This document shows positions 22,160-34,435 of a stretch of DNA of 64,000 nucleotides, piece after piece. Both the position numbers and the translations under genes were made by a program. The notes under the pieces were generated by a model that made no database searches, was not told the DNA's origin, and was given only the letters and a program-made list of their open reading frames with translations. The stretch's first letter is position 1, and every line of letters starts with the position of its first letter. Source of the stretch: Monodelphis domestica (Eukaryota > Chordata > Mammalia > Didelphimorphia > Didelphidae); contig NC_077228.1 of NCBI RefSeq assembly GCF_027887165.1, forward strand, positions 108,822,043-108,886,042. The letters run 5' to 3'.

Positions 22160-23965
22160 CCATATTTTCCCTTTTGTTTCTTTTTCTGTCAGACATCCAT
22201 TTTCCTGGTGGCCCTTCTCCTTATCAAAACCAACTCCTCAATATGTACCTGATTCTCATCCTTTCCTATATTTCCCTCCAGATTATCAATCCCTGCCTAC
22301 CTCCAATCTTCAGTTTGTGTCTAATCAACTGGTTCCTTCCCTGTAATGTTCAAATATGCCCTAGTTTCTCTCATCTTTAAAAAAGCCTCACACTAGAACT
22401 TACCATTCCCTCACTTTATCCTTCTTCTTCCTTTCTCTACCCAAGTTGTAGGAAAAGCTCTTTTTCGTTACTGTCTCAATTTTCTATCTACTCATTCTAA
22501 AACCTTGCCATCTTGATTTTTTTAACTTCAATTGAAACTGCTCTCTTCAAAGTTACCAGTGACCTCTTAATTGCTAAATATGATGATCTTTTCCTAGACC
22601 TAATCTTTCTTGATCTTTCTGCTGCATTAGACACATTGACCACTGTGTCCTTCAGGATTCTCTTTCTTCTCTTGAAACTGTTCATTCCTGATTCTCCTCC
22701 TACCTGCCTGCTCTCTCAGTCTCCTTTGAGGGATCATCATGATACCTCTAAACTTTGAGTGTTCCCCAATGATCTGTCCTAGCTCTCCTATTCTTCTTTC
22801 TCTAAGCACTTGTTTTTGGTAATCTCATTAGCTCCCATGGGTTTAATGAGCATTTCTATGTTCCTGAGTTTCAGATATGTACATATATCTAACTCCAGTC
22901 TGTCCTGAGCTTAAGTCCTAAATTACTCTCTGCCTATTGGACATTTTTATTTTGAAATGAATATCCCAGAGACATCTTAAACTCAGTAAAAGCATTGTCT
23001 TTCTCCCAAAATTTATCCTTCTTCTAAATTCCCCTATTTCTGTTGAAGCCACCACAATTTGTCAATCTTCAGGGTTTGTAACCTTGGCATTATCCTCAAC
23101 TCCTCATTTTTATGCCCCATACATATCCAATTAGATGGCAAATTTCACCATTTCTACCTCTTTAACATTTCTCAGATCTGACCCCTTTTTTCCTCTCCCC
23201 ATATGTACCTCCTTAGTTTAGATGCTCATTACCTCTTCTCTGGATTATTCTAGCAGTCCCCCACCCCAAATCGTTCTCCTTGCCTCAATTACCTCCAAGT
23301 TTTAGTCAGCCTCTATATTGATGCCAAAGCTATTTCCCTAAAGTTCACACCTGACCACCTAATTCCTCTACTTGATTAAATGCCATTGACTCCATTGTTT
23401 CTCTAGGATAAAATTTATAGTCCTGCTTAGCTTTCCAAGCTTTTTACAACCTGCTCCCACTCAGTTTTTCTAACTATCCTCCCAGTACATTATTTCTACT
23501 CCTGCACTCAGTGGCCAAGCCAAACTGACCTTCTCTCTCATACATGATACTTGTTTCCTGTATTTTCACCTTGTACTGATCATTTCTAATGCCTAGGATG
23601 AACTTCCTCCTAACTTTCATTTCATGGCATTCATCATTTCCCCCCCAAGTTGCAAATCAAGTTTTATCTTTTAAAGAGAACCTTTCTCTCTCCCCTCAAT
23701 TTGTAGAACTCTTGTTTCCAAATGATTTTATATTTATTCCTTCTAAAATTTCTAAGTTAAATTAAAATTTTAAATTGTATTTATTATTTTTATATTGGTT
23801 CCACAACATATTTACTATATATTTGTTATCTCCTCCATTAGAATATAAATTCCTTATAAGGAAGGAATATCTCATTCATTGTACTTGTATCTATAATGTA
23901 CAGCACAGTATCTGGCTCATAGTGGGTACTTAAAATATCTTTTTGATTGATTGATCTAGAACTTT
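22160..23965 (+). pseudogene. Long L2 LINE with reverse-transcriptase relic and 3'UTR
   Basis: 22513-22700 translates to VTSDLLIAKYDDLFLDLIFL followed by DLSAALDTL, a decayed version of the L2/CR1 reverse-transcriptase DLSAAFDTV motif. It is followed in order by the L2 3'UTR phrases CTGACCACCTAATTCCTCTA, TACAACCTGCTCCCACTC and the terminal ACAGCACAGTATCTGGCTCA. Stop codons and indels throughout. It is one of the longer L2 copies in the window, about 1.8 kb. Confidence 0.8.
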
Positions 23966-23986
23966 GAAATTCTATTATCCACTGTA

Positions 23987-23991
<5 letters not shown>

Positions 23992-24058
<67 letters not shown>
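23992..24058. repeat. (CT)n microsatellite
   Basis: About 33 CT units starting 27 bp after the L2 terminus. Confidence 0.95.
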
Positions 24059-24061
<3 letters not shown>

Positions 24062-24063
24062 CT

Positions 24064-24780
24064 CGCTCTCTCTTCTTTATCTTTCTCTACCTATCTACTT
24101 TCCCACTTTGTCATTCACAACAAATCCATTCTTGACCAATGAATCTTTGGCCCATTGACTCATTCCAGTTCTTCAAGTCCATTTCCTCCACTTGTTTCAC
24201 TGGCTTCCACATTCAGCTATGATCATAGGGTTTTCTATTTTAATATTTTCGACAGCCCAAGTGCTTCACTAGTTACTCAACTAGAATCTGTTATCCTGAT
24301 GACCTTCAGACCAGACCTGTGAATACTCATCCCTCGATAAACCCCAGACAACTGATTTTTCTACTCTGCCATCAAAGCTGCTGAGTGTCAATGGTGAAAA
24401 GGTATGAAACAAAGTGGAGTCCACTCACTACCAGTTCATGGTACATATATTCTCATATGGGCTCTTGCTGCTGTTTGACAATGCTTCCCTACTTCATTCC
24501 CTCCAGCAGACCATTTCTCCTCTCACCTCAAACAGCTCTCCTCTCTGCCTATAGTTAATCACCTGGACTCCTATCTCACAGAGAGGTTGGAGGCCATTAG
24601 ATGCTTACTGCATTAACCTTCACCTCTTCCAATTCTCAAAACTACTGGATATCACCATTCTCAAGCTCTTCTTGCCTTTCAGTCATAGAAGAAAAGCTAT
24701 CCTTGTTGTTTAAGGAGGCTAATTTTGATCTCATTCCCTTCTGACTCATCCAGAATCTTGCTTTTGTAGATATCTCTTTC
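24064..24780 (+). repeat. Old LINE-derived sequence, family uncertain (L2-like)
   Basis: Shares landmarks with 32940-33420: AAGCTGCTGAGTGTCAATGG here and GAGCTGCTGAATATCAAAGG there, then GCTGTTTGACAATGC / GCTGTCTGACAATCC, in the same order. Confidence 0.5.
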
Positions 24781-24784
24781 TCAT

Positions 24785-24900
24785 GCATCATTCCACAAGC
24801 ATTTATTTTAAGCCTTTACAGTGTGCTGTCACTGTGCTAAGTGCAGAGGATACAAAGATGTGCCCTCAAGGAGTATACATTCTAATATATCTTTGGTTTC
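24785..24900 (+). repeat. MIR3-like repeat
   Basis: AGCATTTATTTTAAGCCTTT, GTGCTAAGTGCAGAGGATAC and CCCTCAAGGAGTATACATTC. Confidence 0.6.
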
Positions 24901-25080
24901 TCATCACCTACTGGTTGGTCCCTTCCCATCTGACCATGGGAGATCTCAAGGCTGAAAAAAAATCTTTCCCTTGACAATTCTGTCCTTTCCAACTAAGTGG
25001 CTTTCTCCATCTGTCAAAATTCCCACTCTCAAGTTTAGCAGGGAGAGTGCAATGTTCCATAAAAAAATAAAATAAACAAA
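24901..25080. other. Unassigned sequence
   Basis: Nothing recognised. Confidence 0.3.
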
Positions 25081-25560
25081 AACAAGAAGAATTTCAGTGT
25101 GAAAAGCAAAGAAGAAAAAGGGCCCAAAGAAACAGAAGGGAATTCTGATCATACTGGGCACAGGAAATGCCACATGGAACAGAAAGGGAAGGGGGGCCAT
25201 TGAACAGTTGGAGTTACAAAATGCTTTTCCTGAAGAATGGGGGGATCTGTATACCCTGAAGAAGAAGCATGGTATGAGATCCAAGGAATACAATGAGTTC
25301 TCTCAGGTGAGAGGTCATTCAGAAGAGGTTAGAGAAAGAAGAGAATTGTAGTGGTAGTTGGTGATTCCCTTCAGAGAGAGGTATGAAAGCAGTTCTTTGT
25401 TGGCATGGCCTGCTATTTTCCATGGGACACATATCCAAGACGTAACCACGAACCTCCCCAAATAAGCCAAATCCAATAATTACTATATCCTGTTGTGACT
25501 CACATGAGCACAAATGGTACTGACAGACAAGAAAGAAATGTTTGCTAGAGTAAGATTCTG
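25081..25560 (+). pseudogene. L3/CR1-type LINE ORF1 relic with SGNH esterase signature
   Basis: At 25347-25530 the plus strand reads VVVVGDSLQRE and, in another frame, VVTHMSTNGTD. These correspond to the GDSL block and GTND block of the esterase domain that L3/CR1 LINEs carry in ORF1. Stops separate the blocks, so it is a fossil. Confidence 0.6.
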
Positions 25561-25589
25561 GAGAAGTCAGGAGGGAATCATCATCATCA

Positions 25590-25775
25590 TCATTATTTTA
25601 AACCCTTAATTTCTATCTTAGTAACAACTCTAAGACAGAAGGGCAAAGGCCTTCAGGATCAAGTGACTTCCCCAGGGTCACACAGCTAGGAAGTATCTAA
25701 GTTCAGATTTGAATCCAATTCCTCCTGATTTCAGGCCTGGTTCTCTACCTACTGTGCCACCTTCCTGCCCTGACA
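25590..25775 (-). repeat. Type A SINE
   Basis: Antisense from TAAACCCTTAATTTCTATCT to GTGCCACCTTCCTGCCCTG; preceded by an ATC/ATT tail. Confidence 0.88.
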
Positions 25776-27930
25776 GATGGTCCAGCTAGTATAGATACGA
25801 TCTAGCCCAACCCATCTCTGAGGAAGACAAGTTTCTGCCTTTGTGGGAAGCAGGAGTATGGCCATTCCCTTCTCTCTTTTTTCTTCAAGGGGGATACTGG
25901 ACCAGAATTCTATTTCTCCATGGCCCCTAAAATATACATAATCTAGGGGTAAAATATTTCTTTTAGGAGTTTAGAATAAAAGTCACTGATAAAGGGGGAG
26001 AGTGACAGCTTACTTTTGGCCATGTTAGCTCCTTCCTATCAAGTGCTGGTTATATAAAAGGAAAACACAAGTAGCAACTTGTTTATCAAGGTGAATAGGA
26101 AAAGAGAGGTTGAGGAAGTCATCCAGATGAGAGTAGGTGATAGGATACACAAGAGTAAATGAGCTCTTTGACTCCAGAGGGAGATAAAATCTCATCTCAG
26201 ACCAAAAAGAGAATGAGCTCACTGAGGAAGTCCACTCTTAATAGTCCCACTTGGCAGATGACTCAAGACTGCAGGAGTCACCCTACCTGAAATAGCTTTG
26301 TAGAATAGAAGGGCCTATGTTAGGGCTAAGTAACTCTCCTTTTGGTAACTGTAGAGCAACATACAAAGGTCTCATCTCATCCCAGTGTCCAACCGGAGCC
26401 AATAGGATATTAGACTGGTTAAACCACCTCAAAAATTTTGTAGGTAATGGAAGTCAGAGGACATGGCTGAGAGTCTGGCTTTCTTCATTTCTTTGCATTT
26501 GGGGGGATTCCCATGAACTATTCAAGGATGTGTGCTTTTTCTCTTGCCTGTCTCTCTTGAACTCTGTTTCTCTTTCCCCAAGTCTTTCCATCAAGGACTC
26601 AATGGTCTCTCCTGTCAGAAGTCTCGTCCCTCCCATCCAGCCACATACAGAATGAAGCACCACATGGCTGTCATTCAGGGAACATTAGTGCCACTTGCTT
26701 GGCTGGGAGTATTTCACAGAAAAAACCTGGAAAGTATTGCCAAAGATTACAAATTGAAGGCCTTAGGGGCATAGCTAGTGTTTTCATCATTCTAGACCAT
26801 TGCAAGTAAGGGATCTATTAGAAAAGATACATCTTTGCATTTGAAAAGTCAAAGACTCTGAGATGATTGCCTTTAAGAATGAGATTTTAATTTGTGGAGC
26901 ACTGTTTAAAATATAATAATGGCAGGCCAGAGGCGTCAAAGTGGGGTCTGGTAAGAAATGTCTTTGTTTGGAATTTTCCACATCTAATCAAAAGGACATC
27001 AGAATGAAAAGAAAGTGGGAGGGAGAAAAGGACCTACATGCTTCTACCAGGCTAGCTGTGATGGAGAGGAGTTATAATATGGAATAAATAATGGCAATAA
27101 GCAAACACCCAGAAGTTTACAGGAGACAAAATCCAAGAAAGGAGGCCATCGTAGGAGGCCCAAGGACTCAAATGTCTCTCTTTACATATATATGTCAGAG
27201 ACCAGGAAGGTTTTGTCCTGATTCAAATAAAGCACTTAAGCCAGAAGTTTCATTGCTGGTTGTTATGCATAATGAAAAAGATGTAGTTCCTACCTACTCC
27301 ATCTAATTTCATCTGCATCTCCATCAAAAAGGAGATTATAGCTCAGGGGACAAGGTTTACCTCTTCCTCCCAGCCTCTATACAACCCCCATGGAATTCTG
27401 TCAAGATGGCGCCCTTGACATGGATTTGGGGAATATGGTTTCAGAATCAGGAATATTACAAGGAATTATCTGCCCAAATCATCTGAGACTAAACTCCAGA
27501 ATTAGTCAAAAGGACAGGCTCAATCAGAGCCGGGGTTATTCTGTTGACTTGTTATCGCTGTGGCTAGGGGTGGTGGATCATAGCCTTGGCCATGCAAGAA
27601 AGTCACGTCACTATCTTGAGGAGACTTTTGATCCAATATGCCCTAATTGATGGAAACAAAAAAATTGTCAGACATCTTCAAAGGGCAGACGTTCAGCAGA
27701 CAAAGGTTTGTCAGCCATAAAGCCAGTGGTGACAGCTAGCAGAACCAATGGCTAGGAAAGATATGGCGCAAAGAGGAAAGTATGGTGGCATCACTTGCCT
27801 TCTTGGGAAGCTATACAGTGGAGCTGGCCTTGCTGTATGGGTCTCACATGGATGCTCCCATTGGGGGCATGAATGCATCCTAGTTACATGAGAGCCTGAT
27901 GTGTACTCTTTTGTATACATTTCCTAGACC
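25776..27930. other. Unassigned 2.1-kb stretch
   Basis: Several ORFs of 60-115 residues on both strands, none with a domain, splice context or repeat signature I recognise. 27370-27650 has slightly higher GC and CpG. Confidence 0.3.
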
Positions 27931-27934
27931 GATA

Positions 27935-28085
27935 TGTTCCCTTTGCTGACCAGTAGTCATCCAGCCTATATGTGAAGACCCTTAGTGTTAGATGTAGAGA
28001 TGCCACCATGGCTGATAGCCCATTCTACTTTGGCTTCATTTTGATGATTAGGAAGTTTTCCATTATCCTGAGCCTAAGTTTTCAG
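27935..28085 (+). repeat. L3/CR1-like LINE 3' end
   Basis: GTCATCCAGCCTATATGTGA, AGCCCATTCTACTTTGGCTT and TTAGGAAGTTTTCCATTATC are landmarks of the L3/CR1 3' end in order. Confidence 0.65.
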
Positions 28086-28335
28086 CTAGGTGTCATCATG
28101 GATAGAATGCTGTGCCTAGAGTGACTCCTTATCATGAGTTCAAATCCAGTCTCAGATACTTAATAGCTATGTGACCCTAAGCAAGTTGTTTAACCCTGGT
28201 TGCCTCAGTTTCCTCATCTGTAAAATGAGCTGGGGAAGGCTATGACAAATCACTCCAGTATTTTTGCTAAGAAAACCGCCAAAAATGGTATGAGGAAGAA
28301 TCAGACTACTGTAATGACTGAACAGCAACGGCAAG
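28086..28335 (+). repeat. Type B SINE
   Basis: GTTTCCTCATCTGTAAAATG and GCTAAGAAAACCGCCAAAAA. Older than most (degenerate head). Confidence 0.85.
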
Positions 28336-28414
28336 AGCACATAGCACAGTGGGAATGGATGGTAAAGAAAGAAAAGCCTGGAGTTTTGTAAAGAGGTTGG
28401 AGAAGATTTATTTT

Positions 28415-28620
28415 AGAAAAATTTTTAAACCTTTACCTTCTGTCTTGGAATCAATACTGTGTATTGGCTCCAAGGCAGAAGAATGGTAAGAGCTAGGCAA
28501 TGGGGATCAAGTGACTTGCTCAGGGTCACCCAGCTGGGAAGTATCTGAGGCTAGATTTGAACCTAGGACCTCCTGTCTCTAGACCTGGCTCTCAATCCAC
28601 TGAGTTACCCAGCTGCCCCC
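28415..28620 (-). repeat. Type A SINE
   Basis: AACCTTTACCTTCTGTCTTG to GAGTTACCCAGCTGCCCCC; well preserved. Confidence 0.92.
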
Positions 28621-29105
28621 TTTGATAAGATTTTGGATCAAGGTACCTATTAGCAATTTCAGACAGACAATATTCTATCAAGTTATAACATTTGCCATTT
28701 GTAAACTTCAGAAATAAAATTTGTAGTTTGGAATTATTTGAGTATAGCATACTAAAATTCTTTCCTTGAAGGACTATTAGAAGAGTGTATCCCAATCATT
28801 GGAACCTCATGGGCTCCAAAAAGAAAAGTATGGGAATGTGAGACTGCCATCGTGAATCTTTGAAAATGAGCTAACTGAAAGCAGTTGGTTTTATAATTGG
28901 AGATGCTGGCAGCTAATGACTCTCGGGAAAATTGAGATTTTGAATGTTACCATTTATGATTGTAAATTCAGATTTGATTTGGTTGAAGCTTGTCCTGAGA
29001 CTAAATTTTTATGTGCTATCATTTAAAGTGAGATGTGTTCTCCTATTAGTATAATCATGATAAATCAGAACTTAGTGTAAAAAACATTTGATATTTTGTA
29101 CTGAG
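28621..29105. other. AT-rich unique sequence; candidate conserved non-coding element
   Basis: No repeat signature or ORF of note. Confidence 0.35.
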
Positions 29106-29109
29106 GTGA

Positions 29110-29365
29110 TATGCTTGGAAACTGCATAGATCTGGAAAACCCAAGTTGAATTCCCGTCTCAGACATTCATTAACTATGTGACCTTGAGTGAGTCCTTTCA
29201 CCTCTGTTTGCCTCAGTTTTTTCAAATATAAAATGGGATAATAATAGCACCTACCTCCCAGGATTGTTGTGAGGATGAAATGAGATAGTAATGGTAAAGC
29301 ACAAAGCACAATACGTGGCGAGTGGTATGCGCTATATAAATATTAGCTATTATTATTTTTATTAA
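29110..29365 (+). repeat. MIR, nearly full length
   Basis: ACTATGTGACCTTGAGTGAG, TAATAATAGCACCTACCTCC and GCGCTATATAAATATTAGCT in order. Confidence 0.85.
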
Positions 29366-30045
29366 GTTTAATGACTCTAGCCTGGTTTTGAATGTGCATT
29401 GGTATAGAATGCCAACTTGATGTTTCCATATAAGAGGATTCAAAAATGTATTAAAATAAATTGATGGTATTTGGTAAAAAAAATTGTGTTGTGTTTTTAA
29501 AATACAAAATATGATTTAGTAGCAGTTAGGCTTCTAATTTTTCTTTATCGTGATTTTTTGGAAATTATTGTATAAGAATTCTGCTGTTAATTTGAAAAAG
29601 GATACCCAGGAGGTATTGCAATCTCATCATTAGAAGATTAATTTCTCTTTTAATCTGGATGCTATTAGATTATAAATTGAGTTGGTAAAGGATGTGGTCA
29701 CAAAGATTAAAGCTGTTAAGTATTTATTTGGGTCTCTTCTGCTTTAAAATGGATGATAATAATAATGACTAGTGTTGGGGAGTGGGGAATGCCACAGACC
29801 TCTTATGTTGTCCTTGGCGCTTTCTCTTTGGGCAGGATCATAAGACTTTCTGAGCTCTGAGAGAAGATGCTGACATGTTGTGAAGCTGTAAAGGATACAA
29901 GTTTGCTTATAGTCAAGAGTGAGTTTCATCAGATAGATTGTTTTACCATTGTTTATGAGACCCGGATAGTATGTATTTGTGTACAACTTTATATGTAAAA
30001 AGAATATATAATCCATAATAGATGTATGTATATATATTTATATAC
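29366..30045. other. AT-rich unique sequence; candidate conserved non-coding element
   Basis: No repeat signature over about 680 bp, rare in this window. Contains homeodomain-like cores (ATTAATTT near 29638, TTAATTTG near 29587). Confidence 0.35.
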
Positions 30046-30051
30046 AATAAA

Positions 30052-30168
30052 TTGGTGAAGTGACTTGCCCAGGGTCACACAGCTAGGAAGTGGCTGAGTC
30101 CAGATTTGAACCTAGGACCTCCCATCTCTAGGCTTGGTTCTCAATCCACTGAGCTACCCAGCTGCCCC
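30052..30168 (-). repeat. Type A SINE, 5' half only
   Basis: GTGAAGTGACTTGCCCAGGG to GCTACCCAGCTGCCCCC; truncated before the tail box. Confidence 0.85.
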
Positions 30169-30171
30169 CAG

Positions 30172-30335
30172 TTTATTTGATTTTTAATGTTTTATCTTTA
30201 TTTTATTTTAAAAACAAATTTCCACATATGGTTCCCAAAGTTATAGGATTTATTATTGCCTCCCTCCCTTCTTCCCTCCCCTCTCCTGGATCTGATAAGC
30301 AACTCAGTCTGAGTCGTACATGTATTATCACACAT
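30172..30335 (-). repeat. L1 3' end, antisense
   Basis: T-rich start, CTCCCTCCCTTCTTCCCTCC, then GATCTGATAAGCAACTCAGT and GAGTCGTACATGTATTATCA. Confidence 0.65.
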
Positions 30336-30419
30336 GTGTTAACACTTTAGAACCTCATCATGTGCTCCTTCTGTGATTTCCTCTGCTGGGAGGGGGGCAC
30401 ACTCTGTCCTTCTCCTTAG

Positions 30420-30500
30420 AAATCTGGGCCATTTTTCTTAGTAGACTGCAGGCTCCTTGAGGGCGGGAAGGTGCTATTCCTGCTTGTATCCCTTCTCTGG
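30420..30500 (+). repeat. L2 tail fragment
   Basis: GACTGCAGGCTCCTTGAGGG, then CCTGCTTGTATCC. Confidence 0.6.
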
Positions 30501-31395
30501 AGGGGGAGGGAGCCCAGTGTCTCCCTAATCCATGTTCCGAGTCCAGTCTTGTAAGAGAATGCTTAATCTGCTTTTTTCTCAGCTCCCAGGGCTCTCTTCA
30601 TGCCTCAGCATACATAATTCTTCTTCCCTATTAATATGCACCTAGTGTGTAACTCCATGCTAATTGACTCAGACTTCCTTCTAATTAAGATTTAATGTGC
30701 CCCTTGATGGACAGCACAGGGGTGAGGGTGAGAGGAGGTCTTGGATATTTTGCCTGATCCCTTCCCCAGAGCTCCCAGTGGGGCTGGAAGACCAGGGAGA
30801 GGTTACGGAGGGGCAGCTCTCTGGGAGGTAGGAGGGGGCTTGCATCTTGTCTCTTTGTCCTTCTCCTTCCAGCTCTTGGACGAAGAAAGCCCTCCTCTGG
30901 CGTGTAGCCTGATGGCCAACAAATACTCTGCTTGCATACTAGTTTTCACTTTATTTTATTTGTAGGTGTTTTCTGGGGTTTGGTTTTATCGAAGTCTCCT
31001 CTCACAACAGACCAATATGGAGGAAACCCTCCAAAGAAACAAACAAAACCAAACGCTCTTCTTGAAGAAAAATGGCCGGCGACTGAGACTGGGGGGGTTA
31101 CAGACAGGCTCTGGGAGGTTGGGAGGTGTGTGGGAAGGGGGGGGGGGCGGGACACAAATAGGGGAAGGATGAAGGATGAAGAATCTCCTTCCTTGGAGGT
31201 CCATGAAGGAGAAATCCCAGGAGGACGGGCCCCAGAGCCACCGTCTAACAGGGCAGTGGAAAAGACTGGGAAAGCTTGCCCTTCCTCTCCCCTTAATAGA
31301 GCTATTTGTGTTTCCATGTATATTCTGAGTAATTGTAAACTCGTGATGGGAAATGCAGCTGCTTCTGTGTCAACAGAGAAATCCTTTTTTTTTTT
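30501..31395. other. Unique block; candidate regulatory sequence
   Basis: 30600-30710 has clustered motifs: ATTAATATGCA (POU-like), TAATTGACTCA (homeodomain core overlapping an AP-1 TGACTCA at 30665-30671) and CTAATTAAG. A poly-G tract follows at 31136-31150. The overlapping ORFs at 30932-31402 contain low-complexity runs and no domain. Confidence 0.4.
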
Positions 31396-31404
31396 TCTCT
31401 AAGA

Positions 31405-31775
31405 GAGGTAACTTGATTCAAGTCAAGCCTTTGTCATTCACTAACTAGATGACACTGAAATCACCTGACCTCAGTTTCCTCATTTATAAGTTGGCCTCAA
31501 TGATAGCTATGTTTCTGAGTGCTAGTGTCAAAGCCAGGGCTCCTGACACAGGTCTTGTACTTCTCCCGCTGTACTATATTGTACTTCTGGCTGAGAACAG
31601 TCAATTTGGAGTCAGAGCACCTACATTCAAATCCTGATGCTGCCATTTGGGAGGTGTGTGATTTGGGATAAATTAATTTATCTCTTTAGGCTTTGGTTTT
31701 CCTCCTGTAAAATAAGGGGAGTTGTTTAACTAGATGACCTCTAAAATATTTTCCATCTTTAAAGCAATAAGCTTT
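31405..31775 (+). repeat. Two MIR pieces
   Basis: CTCAGTTTCCTCATTTATAA near 31470; CAATTTGGAGTCAGAGCACC near 31600 and TTAACTAGATGACCTCTAAA. Confidence 0.7.
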
Positions 31776-32060
31776 TCATCTATTTTAGTGAGTTGGGGCT
31801 CAGGCTAGAGATTGAAATCTCCTCCTGTTTTAATTGAATTGAGAACAGGTGACCCAAAAAGTAGGATTATGGGACAGATAAAACCCATGAATCTAGAATT
31901 AGGCCATATCTAGTAGAGAGGCTCAAGGGCTAAGAGCAGAGGACACAGGCTGGTGGATACCACGGAGAGGACCCTGAGAAAGCAGGTCTCAGAACATTGA
32001 TCCCATAAAGAAGGTAGTTCCTAGGAAGGGAAACTGAATTTTATTTATTTAGATTAGGTG
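31776..32060. other. Unassigned sequence
   Basis: Nothing recognised. Confidence 0.3.
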
Positions 32061-32064
32061 ATCT

Positions 32065-32315
32065 GGCTAAACTTTGTTATTTAGTCCTTTTGTAAGAGTG
32101 TTCAACTCTTCAAAACTCCTTTTGGGATTTTCTTAGAGATAATTTTGTGGTTTGCCATTTCCTTCTCCAGCTCATTTTACAGATGAAGAAACTGAGGCAA
32201 ACAGGCTTAAGTGTCATGTCCAGGGTCATACAGCCAGATCTGGACTCATAAAGATGAGTCTTTCTGACTCTAGATCCCAGTGCTCTGTCCACTGTTCTAC
32301 CTTGTTGTCTCTCAG
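32065..32315 (-). repeat. Type B SINE
   Basis: GGTTTGCCATTTCCTTCTCC, CTCATTTTACAGATGAAGAA and the antisense head near 32300. Confidence 0.88.
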
Positions 32316-32379
32316 GCTAAAATAGGTACCCAATTAGAATAACCTAGGTTTCATTATATCAATATATAGGATCATATAT

Positions 32380-32560
32380 TTAAATCTGTAAAGAGTCTTA
32401 GAAATTTAGTCCTGCCTCCCCAGCTGTCTCCATTTTGTAGATAAAGAATTTGATGCTCGGAAAGGTTATAAGATTTGGCTAGAGATCATATGCATATGTA
32501 GGGTTTTATTCCAGAATTCCAATTCAGGTTCTCAATTTTTAAGTTATTATTCATTGCTAC
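32380..32560 (-). repeat. MIR-type fragment
   Basis: AAAGAGTCTTAGAAATTTAG, then CATTTTGTAGATAAAGAATT. Confidence 0.45.
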
Positions 32561-32599
32561 ACTGTGGTTCATTTTCCTTCCCTCCTCTCTCTGTCTCTC

Positions 32600-32805
32600 C
32601 CTCCCTTCCTTCCTTCTTATGTTCTGTCTTAGGATCAAATCAAAGTATTGGTTCCAAGGCAGAAGAGTGACAAGGGCTAGGGATCTGGGGTTAAGTGACT
32701 TGCCCAGGATCACACAGCTAGGAAGTATCCAAGGTCAGATTTGAACCCAGGACCTCTCATCTCTAGGTCTGACACTCTACCCACTGAGCCACCTCTCTGC
32801 ATGCC
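32600..32805 (-). repeat. Type A SINE
   Basis: Pyrimidine-rich tail (CCTTCCTTCC), TTATGTTCTGTCTTAGGATC, GACTTGCCCAGGATCACACA and GAGCCACCTCTCTGCATGCC. Confidence 0.88.
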
Positions 32806-32939
32806 CCTTTCCTTCCAGAAGGTTTAACTCAGGATTTTGGGACTTTTTTTCCTTAAAGGAGAACAAATACTTCTAAATTTCCTATGCTAGGGTGAGGGTG
32901 AGGGGCAGTTTCCAACTTGGTGTAATGCTCTCATTACCT

Positions 32940-33420
32940 TGCCCTGGTTCTGCCTCTAATTCACCAACTACTATCCTAGAATCCCAGGCCTTCTGATAGT
33001 CCTAACCAGTGAACCCTCGTTCTTGGAAACCCTCCACCATCTGATTTGTTTTCTGCTATTTCAGAGCTGCTGAATATCAAAGGAGAAAGTCAGGAAATGT
33101 CAGCTCTGAAATGGAGCTCGCTACAGATTCACAGAACATAACCTCCACTGGACCCTCAATGCTGTCTGACAATCCTTCTTCTCTGCCTTTATTGGCACTC
33201 TATCACAGAGCTCACATCAACTGTTCCAAGCCCTTTCATTCATTCTTTCACCACCGACTATCTTCCTATCATCAGTACTTGGAGCTGAAGTCCTAGCATC
33301 AGAGCTCAAAGAAAGGACTGAGCCCATCCCATGTGACTTCTTTTTAGCTCCTTTCTTCCATAGCATCCCAGGCAGCCATAGAAGGGTTATTCCTCATATG
33401 TGGGATGTGGCTAATTCTCC
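32940..33420 (+). repeat. Old LINE-derived sequence, same family as 24064-24780
   Basis: Shares the GAGCTGCTGAATATCAAAGG and GCTGTCTGACAATCC landmarks with the earlier copy. Confidence 0.45.
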
Positions 33421-33689
33421 ATCCTTTGCCCTCTTAGTGCCCACTTGCAAGCATGAAGTTCACAATTTTATAGTGGAAAATTCAATTAAATGGAGGAAAA
33501 TGAAATATGAACCATTGAAGGGGCAACCAAAGCTGTCTGAAAATGGCCAGAATCACTTAGAGTCCCTAGTAAAAGGATTCCTCTGGTAGATGTTTCCTTC
33601 CTAGGCCCATACAACACAAGTTTTCTTCTTGAAGGCTGAGGGCTAGGAAAACATTTCTAAATTCTAACCCTAATTTTAAATTTAAATTC
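33421..33689. other. Unassigned sequence
   Basis: A 63-residue ORF lies here without support. Confidence 0.3.
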
Positions 33690-34144
<455 letters not shown>

Positions 34145-34239
34145 CTCTACCTCATTTCCTGCTGACCTTCATGGGTTTACAATAAATGGTACATCAGTTT
34201 CTGGCTCCCAAAATTTTCATGAGGAGTCTTTGTATGTTG

Positions 34240-34435
34240 TTCTTGTTTTGTAAACCCTTACTTTCCATTTTAGTAACAACTCTAAGTCAGAAGGGCAAGG
34301 GCTAGGAAAAAGGAATTAAGTGGCTTTCCCAGGGTCACACAACAAGAAAGTGTCTGAGACCATATTTGAACCTAGGGCCTCCCAACTACAGACCTGGCAC
34401 CCTATCCACTGTGCCGTCTATCAGCCCTTTTATCA
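34240..34435 (-). repeat. Type A SINE
   Basis: TAAACCCTTACTTTCCATTT to CTGTGCCGTCTATCAGCCC. Confidence 0.88.

Noticed and set aside
30932..31402. 156-codon plus-strand ORF
   Set aside because: Ends in poly-T-encoded Phe, overlaps equally long antisense ORFs, and has no recognisable domain.
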